DNA of 64,000 nt from Pseudomonas gozinkensis (GTDB lineage Bacteria; Pseudomonadota; Gammaproteobacteria; Pseudomonadales; Pseudomonadaceae): contig NZ_CP062253.1 in the NCBI RefSeq assembly GCF_014863585.1, positions 894,501-958,500 of the forward strand, written 5' to 3'. Position 1 is the stretch's first letter. Each line of letters begins with the position of its first letter. Below, piece by piece: positions 26,704-34,541 of this stretch. The position numbers and the translations under genes are program-made. The notes under the pieces are model-generated. The model saw nothing but the letters and a program-made list of their open reading frames with translations, did no database searches and was not told the origin of the DNA.

Positions 26704-27950
26704 CGTTATTGCAGGTTCTCGAACACGAATGGCTACCCATTCGAGCCGGAGGCGGTCAGTCTCTGAGCTTGCAGCAAGCGGTATTGCTCGAACAGCTTGC
26801 TGCTTCCTTGCCAGCCAAGGCACTTGAGTGGCGGCGGACAGCGGTGAAATTCACCCAGTTTTGCGGGGTGATCCAGCTCGGTGAACTGATCATCGAGGTA
26901 CTACCGAAGATCGCTCGCCACGAGCGTGACGCGCAGTTGTGTCGGCAGATTCTAGTACGCCTGCTGCAGCTAACCGGTTCGTTGTCGCCGCCTAGTATCG
27001 GAGAGGCTTCACTGGGCCAACAAAGACATGCTCTGTTGGATGTGTTCATTGAACACTTTCGCGGCATGATCGCTCAGCAGATGCAGCTCGGACTGATTCG
27101 TCGATATGTGCCGAGACAAGATGAACTCAGCACCGTACGCGGACGAATTGATTTGGTCAGGCAGGTGCGGCTGAATGCCTTCACACCGCAGCGAGTACAT
27201 TGTCGTTTTGATGAGTTCGATATCGACACCCCATACAACCAGGTGCTACGCCATGTGCTAGGTCTGCTGTTGCGGCGCACCCAGCATCCCGACATCAAGC
27301 GTGGCATCAATGAGTTGTTGATACACCTTGCGGCGGTTTCGGATCGCAATTTCACGTCTGAGGCAGTTGAGGGGCTGGCATTCGATCGGCTCAATCAGCG
27401 TTGGCAGCCCGTATTCCAGCGTTGTGGGGACTTTCTACGTGCACTGCACCCTAATGTGACTGCCGGCGGTATGCCGGCGCTGGCTCTGCTCTTCGATATG
27501 AACCGTTTGTTTGAAGGCTATGTTACCTGGCGGATGCGCCGCACCTTCAAGGATCATCAGATCCAGGCTCAGGGGCCACGTCGCTATCTTGCGGTCAATG
27601 AGGTGGGGCATGAGGTGTTCCAATTACGCCCAGATATATCGGTGCTCCATGGAAAGCAGGTGGTCGCTATTGCAGATGCCAAGTGGAAAATCCTTAATCT
27701 CAAAGAACGCAAGCTGGGTATTTCATCAGCCGACCTTTATCAGCTGGTCAGCTACGCCCAGCGCTACCAATGTCAGCGGCTGGCGCTGATCTATCCAGCG
27801 ATGGAAGGCGTCAGTCCCGGGGTGCGTGACAAGCTATCAATCCAGGACACTGATGTACAACTGGTGATCTGCAGCATTGATTTGGCTGGGGTACTTACTA
27901 GACGCGATGCTGTTTTCGAGTGCTTACATGGGTGGTTAGCAGAAGGCTAA
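26700..27950 (+). CDS. mcrC: McrC-like restriction nuclease subunit
   Basis: A 416-residue McrC protein. The N-terminal half carries the VKFTQFCGVIQLGELIIEVL strand region usual for McrC, and the C-terminal PD-(D/E)XK nuclease site reads LRPDISVL, then VVAIADAKWKIL (about 318-328). It starts in the stop codon of mcrB (ATGA), so the two are coupled. It is the last gene of the operon; no terminator hairpin is evident after it, and an IS3 stub follows within 90 bp. Confidence 0.9.
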   Translation: MTLLQVLEHEWLPIRAGGGQSLSLQQAVLLEQLAASLPAKALEWRRTAVKFTQFCGVIQLGELIIEVLPKIARHERDAQLCRQILVRLLQLTGSLSPPSIGEASLGQQRHALLDVFIEHFRGMIAQQMQLGLIRRYVPRQDELSTVRGRIDLVRQVRLNAFTPQRVHCRFDEFDIDTPYNQVLRHVLGLLLRRTQHPDIKRGINELLIHLAAVSDRNFTSEAVEGLAFDRLNQRWQPVFQRCGDFLRALHPNVTAGGMPALALLFDMNRLFEGYVTWRMRRTFKDHQIQAQGPRRYLAVNEVGHEVFQLRPDISVLHGKQVVAIADAKWKILNLKERKLGISSADLYQLVSYAQRYQCQRLALIYPAMEGVSPGVRDKLSIQDTDVQLVICSIDLAGVLTRRDAVFECLHGWLAEG

Positions 27951-28039
27951 AGTGACGCGGCTGGCGCTGCGGTTCAATGAAATTCTTTCAACGTGCTCAC
28001 CTATAGGCATAAAGCTGGCGAGAGCATGATGGCTTGGTC

Positions 28040-28211
28040 TGCACAGGCACACCCAATCGCACAGCCACCTCCAAGACAGGAAGCTGCTTTTCGGTCACTT
28101 GGTTGACTGCTTGGATTTTGAATTCTTCGGGATAACGCGGGTTGCTCATGGCACCTCCTAATGGGTCTCATTTTAAGGCTTGGAGGTGTCTACGAAACTA
28201 GGGGCGATTCA
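28040..28211 (-). pseudogene. IS3-family left end with truncated orfA
   Basis: From an ATG at 28149 the minus strand encodes MSNPRYPEEFKIQAVNQ and then KQLPVLEVAVRLGV, the N-terminal helix-turn-helix of an IS3-type OrfA, after which homology stops. The AGGAGGTGCC before it is its ribosome site. The outer end TGAATCGCCCCTAG (from 28211) looks like the terminal inverted repeat. The rest of the element is gone. The inner limit is approximate; 27951-28040 shows no gene. Confidence 0.7.
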
Positions 28212-28229
28212 AGCCTATTACTGACCAAT

Positions 28230-28856
28230 TCAACAACGTCCTGCAGCTTTGAGTTTTATGAGCCGCCTCAGGCTTGGGCATAAACTTACGTTCTCACATC
28301 CGATCAGCCTTTGAATCCAGTCGAATTGGTTCTCTCGAACTTGCATTCTGGCATTTTTCAATGCCTGAAGCGTTGCCTGAGCTAGCGCTTCATCTCCGAG
28401 TGAAATCCGCACAGGTTCATAGGCGAGAATATCCACCGTCGTAATCAGGCGTAGATTTTCAAAGCGTTCAGAGGAGATCTTGGTTGCTTTTTTTTCATCG
28501 ATGACAGCGGTGAAACCGTTGCAATGTGCAAGGGCGAGTGTCGCGGCTTCTCCGTCTCCGAGCGAGGCTGCTGTGGATCCGGATACCAACTCAAAGAAGT
28601 GCTCTAATGCAATGCCAGAAAGCTCTTCTCTCTTTAAAATTTGATTATGGATTAGCTCCAAAAGCTGTTTCGGCTCAGGCCGGCTGTTTACTGCTCCTAG
28701 CTCAATCTCCCGTATTACATTGTCGGTGACGACAATAGGAGTCGGAACTGCTTGCAGAATTGCGCTTGCATAACCGGTCGCCAGCAAGTTTATGATGACA
28801 CTGGCGTCGAGAACGAGAATGCTATCTCGATCAGTGAGACAGCTTGAAAAGGTCAT
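28230..28856 (-). CDS. PIN-domain protein, DUF3368-like
   Basis: A 208-residue PIN-domain protein: SILVLDASVIINLLATG (first Asp about residue 18), VVTDNVIREIELG (second acidic site), LGDGEAATLALA and AVIDEKKA (third and fourth). This is a complete set of PIN metal ligands, so it is probably an active RNase. The likely start is ATG 28856, overlapping the XRE-ImmA/IrrE gene by 26 bp; three in-frame ATG codons lie further upstream. It is the last gene of a four-gene operon. It could be the toxic effector, with the ImmA/IrrE protein as control. About 60 C-terminal residues are outside the PIN core. Confidence 0.75.
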   Translation of the reverse strand: MTFSSCLTDRDSILVLDASVIINLLATGYASAILQAVPTPIVVTDNVIREIELGAVNSRPEPKQLLELIHNQILKREELSGIALEHFFELVSGSTAASLGDGEAATLALAHCNGFTAVIDEKKATKISSERFENLRLITTVDILAYEPVRISLGDEALAQATLQALKNARMQVRENQFDWIQRLIGCENVSLCPSLRRLIKLKAAGRC

Positions 28857-30000
28857 CAACCTCATCCTCTTCTGCCTCATCAAGCAACTCGCGTACTTTC
28901 GCCCTGTCGAGCTTAAGCAAATCCGACATTTGCCCTTCGCTGATTAGATCCTTCTTCCACGCATCGATAGCCAACAAAAAAAGCCTCGTGGATTGCGCGC
29001 CTTCCATAGGCGTGGAATCGTGAGCTTTCGGGCCTAGTACCTGCTGGGCTTGGTCGTCGGTTATACCGCCATTATCCATGAACCAATCCCAAGTACCCTT
29101 TTTCGTCAGGTCCAATTCTTCAAGCCTCATCACCATCGCCTGGCGTGAAACACCAAAGAAACTAGCGAGTAGGATGATGTGCCGACGAGTGAGGTGGGTT
29201 GATCCAATGGTCACTTCCTTGAACTTTTCCATAACAGTACGGGCAGGCGTTAGAAACGCGCTTCCGAAAGCGTTCGCGTAACGCTCTTCACGCGAGTTCT
29301 CATACTTTTCGGATTGATAGATCTCGGGCTGACGCCGCGTCGCTATAAAGTGCCCGAGCTCGTGGGCGCCAGTCTGAGTTTGACGATCCTTTCGATGTAC
29401 TGCATTTATTAGCATACAGGCGCCAACGGCGTCGTCATAGGCAAACAGCCCAGACACTTTCGATTCAAGTCTCCGGCTATAGACACGAATTCCAAGTTGC
29501 ATCTCTATGAGTGAAAACAGATCTTGAATCGGGCTCTCGCCGAGCCCTAGCCAGCTTCGGAGGCTATGGGCATCGTGCTCTGCTTGTTTGCGTACATCAC
29601 CAGGTAAGATGCTTTTTTCAGTCGGATAATTCGAGGTTTTCCGAACGCCTAAAATGTTCTCAAGTTCTACTTCCGCCCTGACGAGATCATTCAACATCCG
29701 AGCAGCTTGGTCGATGCCTGCATCACCAGTGTCTGGGAGTGAGCGGAAGCGAGGAACAAGGTCCACATGGACCGCTTCTCGGCGTAGCAAAGAGTTAGCA
29801 GATACTCCATAACAGCGGCTAAGCATCTGGATCTCGTCAAGCTTTGCAGAGCGCTGTCCTTTTTCAATGGCCACAAGAGTGGTTCGAGCAAAGCCAACTG
29901 CTTTGGCCGCTGCGTCTTGGGTCATGGCCGCGGTTTCGCGCGCGACCTTCAGTCGTTCACCCAGTTCAGCTGGGTTCAGTTCAAAGTTTGGTTTGGTCAT
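28831..30000 (-). CDS. XRE-family regulator fused to ImmA/IrrE metallopeptidase
   Basis: A 389-residue two-domain protein. Residues about 13-70 form an XRE helix-turn-helix (LGERLKVARETAAMTQDAAA then VGFARTTLVAIEKGQ). Residues about 140-290 form an ImmA/IrrE zinc peptidase with the intact motif HELGH (about 213-217). Proteins of this class repress their own operon and lose repression by cleavage or after cleaving a partner. The ATG at 30000 overlaps the stop of the QueC-like gene (ATGA). Two palindromic sites at the operon promoter are likely its operators. The long C-terminal helical part ends in an acidic tail. Confidence 0.85.
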   Translation of the reverse strand: MTKPNFELNPAELGERLKVARETAAMTQDAAAKAVGFARTTLVAIEKGQRSAKLDEIQMLSRCYGVSANSLLRREAVHVDLVPRFRSLPDTGDAGIDQAARMLNDLVRAEVELENILGVRKTSNYPTEKSILPGDVRKQAEHDAHSLRSWLGLGESPIQDLFSLIEMQLGIRVYSRRLESKVSGLFAYDDAVGACMLINAVHRKDRQTQTGAHELGHFIATRRQPEIYQSEKYENSREERYANAFGSAFLTPARTVMEKFKEVTIGSTHLTRRHIILLASFFGVSRQAMVMRLEELDLTKKGTWDWFMDNGGITDDQAQQVLGPKAHDSTPMEGAQSTRLFLLAIDAWKKDLISEGQMSDLLKLDRAKVRELLDEAEEDEVDDLFKLSH

Positions 30001-31373
30001 GATGCGCCATCTATCCACTTCCTCACGAACGACTCTGATCTCATATCGCTCGTGAACGCTGACCATTCCTTGGCATGTTGCTGCAAGAGCCTGTCAAGGT
30101 TCTGCGCCACGGCATGTGGCGACTCGGCCAGAGCTCGAGCCAGTTCGCTCGTTCTGCGGCGTTTGATCAGTTCGTACTGCGAAGATTCCCGAATCGAAGA
30201 AAGGTGTTCGAAATGAAGCACCCCTGCGATAGCGTATTGTCGCAAGGCTTTAGTAAAACTGGTGAATTCTTTTGCTGCGCCTGTTTCCCAGGTCGGGCTG
30301 TCTAGGGATTCCCATACATAGTTCGTTGGTGGCTCCTCTAATCCTGCAGCGTGAACGCTAAGGCGGCGAAGCATACACGCGGCGCATATGCCGCACTGTC
30401 TTCTTGCGCCTGAAACGGCTACCTGTCGGGATTGCTGCCAGCACGACCTGGTCGTTATCCAATTCGCGCTAGGGCCACAGGTTTCCACAAACTCGCGCAG
30501 GGTCTCGCCTTTCGTCATCCAAAGCCTGGGAAAGGTGTACTGGAATCGATAGCCAAGAAGTGCTTCGATAAAGCACTCCATCCGCTTGGTGAAGAGGGGA
30601 TGATTTCGATAGTCCTCATACCCATGTGCAACAGGAAGGAGCACAGGTGCAAGTGCACCTTGTCCGCTTTCGGGGATGATGGCCATTGGAGCATCAATTA
30701 GATACCCCGCAATTGCGGATATGATGCTGAACTTGAATCCGCGGCTGCGCGCACTTCTCTCGGCGCTTCTTGCATCATCAAGCTTGACTGAATATGGGAT
30801 GGCCGTGAATGGAATCCTTTGGCGTTCCTTCTTTGAAATGTCGTGTTGTTTGCTCCCTATTCGAAGACGAATCAGGCGTTTACCTAGGCGTTTGCTCTCA
30901 AGCTCAGAGACCGCACGGGAGTCCATTCCATCACTGAAAGCAATGACCGCCTCTGCATCGGAAGGAAAAGCTATTTGGCCTTGTGGCGGTCTCTGTGCGG
31001 TTTGCTTTCGAGATCGAAAGTTGAAATTCCAGTCGTCGCCGGTCAGGAGGTTCAGCGCGTTGACGAGCGCTCGATCTACCTCGTTACTCGACCACCGTTC
31101 AACGTCGTGTACTGGAACATGCACGATGAACCTCCTGCCCCAACTCATGGTGCTGCGGACAAGGATGCGATCACAGAACTCGACTGCAGCGGCTATGAGA
31201 AGTGCGTCATAAGTTACGGGTTCCCATTTGTCATGGGATGAGAAGGATGCGAGAGCCTCAAGGTCGAACTCGATGTTCTTCTCGATGTAACACGGGACCA
31301 CACCGTTTCTTTTGCGGGCGCCAGGTTCAAGTATATCTACAGCTATTTCCTTAGGCGGCAAGGTGTTCATCAC
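29997..31373 (-). CDS. QueC-like (7-cyano-7-deazaguanine synthase-like) enzyme
   Basis: A 458-residue protein that combines about 140 N-terminal residues of unknown type with a QueC-like PP-loop ATPase. The PP-loop is AVIAFSDGMDSRAVSE (about 143-156), where the usual SGGxDS reads SDGMDS. The zinc site is present: Cys 311, then CGICAACMLRR (Cys 327, 330, 333), as in QueC. A tRNA queuosine role is unlikely outside a queCDE cluster. QueC-like proteins are known in defence loci (QatC of Qat, Cap9 of type IV CBASS), but the partners of those systems are absent here. It overlaps both neighbours by a few bases. Confidence 0.78.
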   Translation of the reverse strand: MMNTLPPKEIAVDILEPGARKRNGVVPCYIEKNIEFDLEALASFSSHDKWEPVTYDALLIAAAVEFCDRILVRSTMSWGRRFIVHVPVHDVERWSSNEVDRALVNALNLLTGDDWNFNFRSRKQTAQRPPQGQIAFPSDAEAVIAFSDGMDSRAVSELESKRLGKRLIRLRIGSKQHDISKKERQRIPFTAIPYSVKLDDARSAERSARSRGFKFSIISAIAGYLIDAPMAIIPESGQGALAPVLLPVAHGYEDYRNHPLFTKRMECFIEALLGYRFQYTFPRLWMTKGETLREFVETCGPSANWITTRSCWQQSRQVAVSGARRQCGICAACMLRRLSVHAAGLEEPPTNYVWESLDSPTWETGAAKEFTSFTKALRQYAIAGVLHFEHLSSIRESSQYELIKRRRTSELARALAESPHAVAQNLDRLLQQHAKEWSAFTSDMRSESFVRKWIDGAS

Positions 31374-31939
31374 AACGATACCCCGTCATCAAGACCTTCC
31401 ATCTTCCTAGGGGGGAGGATTCGAGTGGGCTCTGGGCCCACAAGATCCAGACCGAGTTGGGTGCTCGATAGAGTAGAAATGGCATTCTGGAGTCTATTAC
31501 TCACGTGCTCTGCTCTTTGCTCATTCGAGTCGCGAAGGTAGTGTTCTTCGATCGACCGTATGTTTGCGTGGCAGCGGTCTTTGGCGGCGAGGCCTACCGC
31601 CTCATGGAATGCTTCAATTCCAAATTTGCCTTCATGGATAAGAGTGATGCTCCATTCCACAAGATTCGTTCCAAAAACGGAGGCTGCTGCTAGGGCTTTC
31701 GCATTTTCAAGTTGATCCAGCGCAAGTTCCGGCATTTCCAGAGAGTTATCACGGCCGGTAAAGACTGCTTTCAAGGCTTCCATCAGATGCCACGAGACCT
31801 CCATTTTGAAGTCGCTGGCAACTGCGTGCGTCGTTGCCTCTGCGATCTGGGAGGCATTGTAGGTGTCTTGGTCCGCACGCTTTGCCAGTTCTTTCCATGG
31901 CTTTCGCAGCTTCAAGCTTCTATGTGGCCCATCGCTCAT
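31370..31939 (-). CDS. Unknown protein, first gene of the QueC-like operon
   Basis: I do not recognise this 189-residue protein. It is hydrophilic and mostly helical, with no Cys-rich or nucleotide motif, no signal peptide and no membrane segment. A basic N-terminus (SLKLRKPWKELAKRA) is followed by long amphipathic helices, and the C-terminus is Pro/Asp-rich. Its stop overlaps the start of the QueC-like gene, and it lies about 35 bp after the predicted transcription start. It may be an adaptor or substrate of the enzyme. Confidence 0.65.
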   Translation of the reverse strand: MSDGPHRSLKLRKPWKELAKRADQDTYNASQIAEATTHAVASDFKMEVSWHLMEALKAVFTGRDNSLEMPELALDQLENAKALAAASVFGTNLVEWSITLIHEGKFGIEAFHEAVGLAAKDRCHANIRSIEEHYLRDSNEQRAEHVSNRLQNAISTLSSTQLGLDLVGPEPTRILPPRKMEGLDDGVSL

Positions 31940-31966
31940 TTCGTCCAGCCCCCAGTGAGTACCGGT

Positions 31967-32011
31967 TTTGACATTGTCAGATATTACATTTAAAAATCTG
32001 ACAATGTCAAA
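31967..32011 (-). promoter_or_regulatory. Promoter and paired palindromic operators of the QueC-like operon
   Basis: A perfect 16-bp inverted repeat (31967-31982 and 31996-32011, 13-bp spacer) frames the promoter. Each arm contains a TGACANTGTCA palindrome (31969-31979 and 31999-32009), centres 30 bp apart, about three helical turns. On the minus strand TTGACA (32010-32005) and TAATAT (31986-31981), 18 bp apart, make a sigma-70 promoter. The -35 box lies in one operator and the start point near the other, so binding should block transcription. The XRE protein of the operon is the likely repressor. Confidence 0.8.
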
Positions 32012-32039
32012 GGCGCGATTGGGGAGGATAAAGAGTCAT

Positions 32040-32900
32040 TCATGCTCGGGGCGTACGAATCTGTCGGTAGCCTTCAACACAAAACCAATCTGAGTCTCTG
32101 AGCCCTTCGTACAGAGCGGTTTTCCAAGAGTTAGCGTCGCGGGCGTGTCGGGACCGAAATTGGCCATCAAGATGCTGGCGAACCCCAGCGGGGCCCGAGC
32201 TGGCCCCGACATCCTCAAGCGAATACGAGATATCCGCCATTTCACTGGCTGCTTGTGCAGCGTAAAGCTCACCGAGGCCCATCACTCGAAAATGATGATG
32301 CACGCGTTTTGTGAGCACTTCACCCCATGTCCCCGCGGGACGTACGGAAAAGGAAATCGTTGGTGGCGAAGATGCCTGAACTTCGACAACGAGCCAGCGC
32401 TCATTGCCCAAGTTGTCATAGTAAGGGTGTAGGGTTTGATCCTCGGCTCTCGTGGCAACCCCCGCAAGCTTGCGTTTGTTGCAGTCTGAGCACGCAGGGA
32501 CAAGGTTGGCCGGTGTCAAATTGAGCTTGGGGTGGCGAGTTTGAGGCAAGTAATGGTCAACCGTGGCGACGGTCCTCTGAGCACACAATGGACAGATGCC
32601 GAACTCAGGAGCCATTCTGATCTGCTCATAAAGTGATCTTGACGGTGACCCCTTCCGGGCAAAGTGCGACTTGTAGATTATTCCCATCAAGTCTGCATTG
32701 AGCTGTGGGGTTACTGTGTCGCTTCCGACGATTTCAAACAGTTGGCCGGCTGAACCAAGCTCTCGATACTCGACCTCCGAGGCTTGAATAACAGGTAATG
32801 CATCCCTGAGCGCTTGAGCTCTCTCGGGGATGGAGATGCCAGCGGCACAGGTCTCTACCGTCAAAGTGGCGTTGAACGCAGGTGGATCTAGACGTTTCAC
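32040..32900 (-). CDS. HNH endonuclease paired with AAA ATPase
   Basis: A 286-residue protein with an HNH nuclease domain at about residues 100-145: ICPLCAQRTVATVDHYLPQT, then NLVPACSDCNKRK, giving two CxxC zinc pairs and the catalytic His in VDHYLP. N- and C-terminal parts are helical and unknown. It overlaps the upstream ATPase gene by 4 bp (ATGA). The pair has the same logic as the PtuA/PtuB pair at the left end of the island but is not obviously similar in sequence, so it is a second, different ATPase-HNH system. Function as a defence nuclease is inferred. Confidence 0.8.
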   Translation of the reverse strand: MKRLDPPAFNATLTVETCAAGISIPERAQALRDALPVIQASEVEYRELGSAGQLFEIVGSDTVTPQLNADLMGIIYKSHFARKGSPSRSLYEQIRMAPEFGICPLCAQRTVATVDHYLPQTRHPKLNLTPANLVPACSDCNKRKLAGVATRAEDQTLHPYYDNLGNERWLVVEVQASSPPTISFSVRPAGTWGEVLTKRVHHHFRVMGLGELYAAQAASEMADISYSLEDVGASSGPAGVRQHLDGQFRSRHARDANSWKTALYEGLRDSDWFCVEGYRQIRTPRA

Positions 32901-34465
32901 GGCACGTCCCTATGAATGGTAAGGCTTCGCGCAAGCGCTCGTGCTTCGGCTCCTAACTGCCCTCTAAAGTGGCTTTCGACTGCTTCAAACGTTTGTCCAG
33001 GTCTGCGAGCAACCTCCGCGATAAGCTGATGGAAGCCTGAGTCCGTTACCTCTAAACCGAACACTTCTCGAGTCAAGACACCAACGCTTTCCCCAAAGGT
33101 CTCTATGGATGGGCGTTCAACGGCTGAATGAGTGCGGGTTCGCCTTAGCATCCAAACGCAGCTACGCGGGACTTCTTGCAGTACCACTGGAGAGTGAGTC
33201 GAGATCAGGGCGACCCCATTCCGAGCGACGAGGAGATCGGCCACTGCTCGAATAAACGCGGATAACAAAGGAGGGTGTAGGTGCCCTTCGGGTTCATCCA
33301 ACACCACCAGCGTGCCTTCATCAACGAGCTCGACGAGTCGAGTGGTTGTAAGTAAAACTATTGCGTGCCCCGAACTTAGGAGCCTAAAAAAGCGGCTAGC
33401 ACGCTCTCGCCAATCGTCACTAGGTTCGATGAGTTGTTCAACTGTATTTTCGGCAAAGAGCGGGTCGGTGGCTAGGCTTGCCACGGCGCGAAGCCAGCGT
33501 GCTCGCCGAGGTTCACTTTGGCATCTTTCTAGGCTCAGGACGAAGTCGTTTGCTAATTCCTGAGTGCTTTTGAGATGTTCAACAATTTGCCCATCCACTT
33601 CTCTTTGCGATCTTAAGCCGACGAATACAGCGGTGGTCCGCATAGTGGCTGGCGGCGGTAATTCGAAGCTATCGAAAGCGCTGAACGATACGGAGACCAG
33701 CCCGGAGAATGTCCAGTCGTCGTGATTTGCTCCCAGCCGACGTAACTCTCCTCGTGGTGCGGATTCGCTATCTCGCTCTAACAGAGTATTTATGATGCCT
33801 TGAACGCAACGGGTTTTACCTACCCCGTTTCTACCCACCAGCACGTGCAGATTCGTTGGAGGCTCGGCGTTAGGAATTACCTGGAATTGCATAGTTGGTG
33901 GAGGCGGAGCTAGAACACCGCCATCAATAGGTGGAGGTGGTGGGGGAAGCGTGTATTCGAACTCAAATCGAGTCAGGACCGCGTTTCCGTGCGCAAGACG
34001 GTTCAGGCGATTGCGCACATTCGGCTCTGTCAGCGACCGGAGCAAGGACTCGCCCATCACCTCTTCGTGGTGGTGCCTATTAAAGATTTGGAGGTCAAAG
34101 GCGCAATCACATAGCCCTTGGAGAATAACTGAGCCGAATCCTTGGGGGAGCGATGCAAGGGTTGCGTAGTAGTCCTCGTCTTGGCCAAGTGAGAAGAACT
34201 GCGCTGGATCAAGGGCGACAAAATTTTCCGGGAGATCCGGAGTTCGTGTCCCTGGCGGAGGGTCCGACCCCCTCGGCGCAGGGAGAAGGCCAGCTTGACC
34301 AATTTTTACGGATCCGGGCATATGCCGAACACCGGTGGCGTCAAAAACGATGATCCTAAACGTCGTGCGGAATTTGAACCAGTCATCCCAATAATCCACC
34401 AGAAGAAATACTTGGGAGTTCGCTTGAGGTGGGATCCGCTGCGCTGAATCAATGACCGTAAACAT
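32897..34465 (-). CDS. AAA ATPase (SMC/ABC-like) of a second ATPase-HNH pair
   Basis: A 522-residue protein. An unusual N-terminal part of about 200 residues contains two polyproline runs (PPPPPP near 175 and PPPPT near 190). The ATPase begins with LHVLVGRNGVGKTRC (Walker A about 210); Walker B is LVVLDEPEGHLHPPLLSAF (about 395), with ISTHSPVVLQEVP after it. The N-terminal part may be a sensor. It is the first gene of the pair with the HNH nuclease and lies downstream of a decayed helicase gene on the same strand. Confidence 0.8.
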   Translation of the reverse strand: MFTVIDSAQRIPPQANSQVFLLVDYWDDWFKFRTTFRIIVFDATGVRHMPGSVKIGQAGLLPAPRGSDPPPGTRTPDLPENFVALDPAQFFSLGQDEDYYATLASLPQGFGSVILQGLCDCAFDLQIFNRHHHEEVMGESLLRSLTEPNVRNRLNRLAHGNAVLTRFEFEYTLPPPPPPIDGGVLAPPPPTMQFQVIPNAEPPTNLHVLVGRNGVGKTRCVQGIINTLLERDSESAPRGELRRLGANHDDWTFSGLVSVSFSAFDSFELPPPATMRTTAVFVGLRSQREVDGQIVEHLKSTQELANDFVLSLERCQSEPRRARWLRAVASLATDPLFAENTVEQLIEPSDDWRERASRFFRLLSSGHAIVLLTTTRLVELVDEGTLVVLDEPEGHLHPPLLSAFIRAVADLLVARNGVALISTHSPVVLQEVPRSCVWMLRRTRTHSAVERPSIETFGESVGVLTREVFGLEVTDSGFHQLIAEVARRPGQTFEAVESHFRGQLGAEARALARSLTIHRDVP

Positions 34466-34541
34466 CTTTACCCAACCTTATGTCCATGGTTTGAGCCTGA
34501 CAATCAAATGAGTCGTTTTTCCAACCGTATTCTTGGCGCGG

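Noticed and set aside
9637..27950. BREX assignment based on the PglX-like methylase
   Set aside because: No PglZ/BrxZ phosphatase, BrxC or BrxL-type gene is found in the operon or island.
28230..31939. Qat or type IV CBASS assignment for the QueC-like operon
   Set aside because: The required partners (QatA ATPase and TatD-like QatD, or CD-NTase and TGT-like protein) are not in the operon.
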